DNA from: an uncultured Bacteroidales bacterium
Lineage (GTDB): Bacteria > Bacteroidota > Bacteroidia > Bacteroidales > Bacteroidaceae
Direction: 5' to 3'
DNA length: 64,000 nt
Assembly: GCA_902802815.1 (NCBI GenBank)
Contig: CADCNQ010000015.1
Coordinates: 1-64,000 of the forward strand
In this document: positions 61,727 to 64,000 of the stretch, piece by piece
Numbering within the stretch: the stretch's first letter is position 1
Layout: each line of letters begins with the position of its first letter
Notes under the pieces: generated by a model
Told to the model about the DNA's origin: nothing
Databases searched by the model: none
The model's input: only the letters and a program-made list of their open reading frames with translations
Program-made: the position numbers and the translations under genes

Positions 61727-63774
61727 AAAACAATGTGACTGCAATTAAGGGTTCGTTAACGACCCTTTTTTTGCTTGTGTTTATTACAATCTGTGGAGCA
61801 CAGGAAAGAAGAGAACTGAATGATGCCGTATGGACGGTAGAAAGTCCGGATAATCAAACAAGAGTTACGGTCAGCATAAACAGAGGACAGTTAACCTATG
61901 AGGCCGGTTATGTCAAGAAAGGAAAAACCGACCAATATGTGGAGCTTTTAGAACCGAGTCCTCTGGGGCTTTATACCAACGAAGGTGATTTCTCCCGTAA
62001 CCTGGAGTCTGCCGGTGCTCCTACGTTCTCAACGCGTCAGGTACAGTACACGTTGCGACAGGGTAAGAAAGCACGGGTTGAGACGGAATATACGGTAGCG
62101 TTATTCCCATTGAAAGCAGAAGACAACAGACATATTACCTTGGAACTATGGGTTGGTAATCGAAAGATTGCTTTCCGTTATCTTCTGCCTACACAGGGTG
62201 AGCACGCGGCTTTGGTTGTGAATGGTGAGGCAACAGGTTTTAATCTGCCGGATGAGGCCACAGCATTTATCTGCCCTCAGAGCGATGCCCTTATAGGTTG
62301 GAAGCGCACCAAACCTTCATATGAGGAAGAATATGTATTGGATGTCCCGATGGGAACATCGTCCAGATATGGTCATGGATGGACTTTCCCGTGCCTTTTC
62401 CGTGTTGGCCAGAAAGGTTGGGTGGAAATATCGGAAACCGGGCTTGACGGACGTTACTGTGGAACTCATCTTTCGGAGGGCTCTAAAGACGGAATGTTCA
62501 CAATCGCTTTTCCTCTGCCGGAAGAAAACAATGGGTTTGGAAGTACTGGCGCACAGATCGGTTTGCCTGGCACAACACCTTGGCGAACGATAACGCTGTC
62601 TCCAGATTTGGCTCCGATAGTTGAGTCTACCGTGACATGGGACGTTGTGGAGGAACTGTATGAGCCATCGCAGGATTATCGCGGAGGGCGCAGTACATGG
62701 AGCTGGATTATCTGGCAGGACGAGAGTATTGTATATGAAGACCAGGTGACGTTCATCGATTTGTCCGCAAAACTCGGTTGGGAGTATTGCCTTATTGACG
62801 GTGGCTGGGAGACCAATATCGGAAGAGAACGTATGGAACAGCTTTTCGCGTATGCAAAAGAAAAGGGAGTTGCTCCGTTTGTGTGGTATAATTCCAACGG
62901 CGGATGGAACGATGCTCCTCAATGTGCGAAGCATAGAATGTATTCTCCTATCGTCCGCAAGAAAGAAATGGCATGGCTCGCCAAGCACGGGGTGAAGGGT
63001 ATCAAAGTGGATTTCTTCGCAGGGGACAAACAGGAGACAATAAAACTCTATGAGCAGATACTCTCTGATGCCAACGACTATGGTCTTCAGGTTATTTTCC
63101 ATGGTTGTACGCTACCGAGAGGCTGGGAGCGCATGTATCCAAATTACGCTGGTAGTGAAGCAGTACTGGCTTCTGAGAACTTGGTGTTCACTCAGCATTC
63201 TGATGATATGGAGGGACAGAACGCGTGTTTGCATCCGTTCATCCGCAATGCTGTAGGAAGTATGGAATTTGGAGGCACTGTGCTGCAACGCAACCTTACA
63301 CGCAGCGGTAAGGGGGGTAGAGTGCGTATCGTGGGAGATTCCTTTGAGTTGGCTACAGCAGTTGCCTTCCAGAATATAGTGCAGAACTTTGCTCTTACTC
63401 CAATGAATCTGGAGACCTCTCCGGCATTTGAGATTGATTTTATGAAGCAGGTTCCCACACAATGGCAGGATACGAAATTTCTGGATGGTTATCCCGGTAA
63501 GTATTGTGTGCTGGCACGTAAGGCAATGAACGGAAAGTGGTATATTGCGGTGATGAATGCAGACAAGGTGGCACGCACACTTACATTGAACCTGAACCTC
63601 CTGAAAGGTTCTGCCTCATCACAAACACCAAACGGTGCTGCGGCTTCCGGTCAGTGGCAAATGATAAACGATGGAGCAGACGGTAAGACCCCGTCTCAGA
63701 CAACAGTTACAGCAGATAAGAAAGGTATGCTGAAACTGACGGTAGGCCCTCAAGGCGGTGCTGTGCTGTTCTAG
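61723..63774 (+). CDS. GH97 glycoside hydrolase (SusB-like)
   Basis: 683 residues from the ATG at 61723, with signal peptide. N-terminal beta-sandwich (about 30-290), catalytic barrel with PFVWYNSNGGWND, GIKVDFFAGDKQE and HGCTLPRGWERMYPNYAGSEAV (in part), and C-terminal sandwich. GH97 enzymes are exo-alpha-glucosidases or -galactosidases in the periplasm; the inverting glucosidase type needs a Glu pair and the retaining type an Asp nucleophile (here in KVDFF), which points to the retaining alpha-galactosidase type but is not proof. Converges on the next gene with 6 bp between. Confidence 0.9.
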   Translation: MKNNVTAIKGSLTTLFLLVFITICGAQERRELNDAVWTVESPDNQTRVTVSINRGQLTYEAGYVKKGKTDQYVELLEPSPLGLYTNEGDFSRNLESAGAPTFSTRQVQYTLRQGKKARVETEYTVALFPLKAEDNRHITLELWVGNRKIAFRYLLPTQGEHAALVVNGEATGFNLPDEATAFICPQSDALIGWKRTKPSYEEEYVLDVPMGTSSRYGHGWTFPCLFRVGQKGWVEISETGLDGRYCGTHLSEGSKDGMFTIAFPLPEENNGFGSTGAQIGLPGTTPWRTITLSPDLAPIVESTVTWDVVEELYEPSQDYRGGRSTWSWIIWQDESIVYEDQVTFIDLSAKLGWEYCLIDGGWETNIGRERMEQLFAYAKEKGVAPFVWYNSNGGWNDAPQCAKHRMYSPIVRKKEMAWLAKHGVKGIKVDFFAGDKQETIKLYEQILSDANDYGLQVIFHGCTLPRGWERMYPNYAGSEAVLASENLVFTQHSDDMEGQNACLHPFIRNAVGSMEFGGTVLQRNLTRSGKGGRVRIVGDSFELATAVAFQNIVQNFALTPMNLETSPAFEIDFMKQVPTQWQDTKFLDGYPGKYCVLARKAMNGKWYIAVMNADKVARTLTLNLNLLKGSASSQTPNGAAASGQWQMINDGADGKTPSQTTVTADKKGMLKLTVGPQGGAVLF

Positions 63775-63780
63775 AACAGG

Positions 63781-64000
63781 CTACTTCAGATTATAACGCT
63801 TGCGGATGATATCGGCAAGTATGCTGACGGTGGATTCGATATCCTCGAAATTGCCGACATTCCATACAATGTCGTAATTGCGGGCATCGTAACGCGATAC
63901 TTCAGCAAATGTTTTGGTGAAGTTCTCGCGTGCCCTGTCTATTTCCTCCATGCGTTGAAGCGCCTCTTTTTTGTTGATGTTGAACTTCTTCATGATACGG
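63781..64000 (-). CDS. 3' end of a cytidylate-kinase-like gene (partial)
   Basis: The frame is open to the edge of the window, so only about the last 73 residues are seen. KEALQRMEEIDRARENFTKTFAEVSRYDARNYDIVWNVGNF (in part) fits the C-terminus of the Cytidylate_kin_2 family, where an Arg-x-x-Phe/Tyr helix and the YDLVxNxG strand are typical. An internal ATG at 63993 is probably not the start. The P-loop lies outside the window. Confidence 0.7.
   Translation of the reverse strand, partial: RIMKKFNINKKEALQRMEEIDRARENFTKTFAEVSRYDARNYDIVWNVGNFEDIESTVSILADIIRKRYNLK

Noticed and set aside
1..64000. tRNA, rRNA and transposase genes
   Set aside because: Intergenic stretches were read for tRNA arms, and for transposase motifs in open frames; none was convincing. 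A covariance-model search would be decisive for tRNA.

Overview
The window looks like chromosome from a member of Bacteroidales, most likely Prevotellaceae. Supporting signs are promoters of the TAnnTTTG (-7) type, a short primary sigma factor without region 1.1, many lipoproteins and secreted proteins, C-terminal tails typical of Prevotella secreted proteins, a BspA-like leucine-rich protein, GH3 and GH97 enzymes, a TonB-dependent receptor, and meso-diaminopimelate dehydrogenase with AsnA. No rRNA, tRNA, CRISPR array or transposase gene was recognised. The genus is inferred from style, not from a search.

Layout. 1-2.3 kb: an inverted repeat, a secreted carbohydrate-binding-like protein and a tiny YxxP peptide. 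2.4-7.7 kb: a small accessory block (unknown 413-aa protein, OB-fold-like protein, two unknown proteins, VirE-N/DUF3987 primase-helicase) with leader-type terminators and much repeat DNA. 7.8-13.8 kb: two large secreted proteins (leucine-rich repeat protein; glycosidase-like multidomain protein) with the same C-terminal tail, bracketed by a 63-bp direct repeat. 13.9-17.5 kb: two related small outer-membrane proteins, a flavodiiron protein and a Sel1-repeat lipoprotein. 17.6-18.7 kb: glutathione peroxidase plus OhrR-type regulator. 18.7-27.9 kb (minus): Ddh, then a run lrp, C26-M19 fusion peptidase, glutaminyl-cyclase-like M28, sufE, dus, U32, GH3. 28-29.4 kb: rlmH and a lipoprotein. 29.8-40.3 kb (minus): a tightly packed run cysE, rlmL, S9 peptidase, purD, membrane protein, yqaA, DUF2723, polysaccharide deacetylase. 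40.4-44.6 kb: CobW-type metallochaperone, purE, ispG and a convergent P-loop nucleoside kinase. 44.7-47.1 kb: three FKBP isomerases in a row. 47.7-58.3 kb: a small unknown protein, asnA and a signalling run (response regulator-PP2C phosphatase, membrane coiled-coil/propeller protein, sensor with a degenerate H-box, soluble histidine kinase, TPR-TonB-dependent receptor). 58.3-64 kb: candidate small RNA, rpoD, phosphoethanolamine transferase, orphan RecQ-tail-like protein, GH97, and the 3' end of a cytidylate-kinase-like gene.

The two most unusual things are these. First, short-period repeat DNA: (a) two intergenic arrays, unrelated in sequence, each built of 23-26 drifting units of exactly 11 bp with no indels; (b) runs of 7-8 bp words that often begin inside stop codons and also occur in frame inside the primase gene and at the linker before the C-terminal tails of secreted proteins, including a 38-bp element with an 8-8-7-8-7 layout found three times. 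Second, the 49.3-58.3 kb signalling run, where a membrane propeller sensor has lost its phospho-acceptor histidine (Asp662) but keeps its ATP-binding half, and is followed with a 4-bp overlap by a soluble kinase that has the histidine. The natural reading is a split sensor/kinase pair feeding a REC-PP2C output and linked to an unusual TPR-headed outer-membrane receptor.
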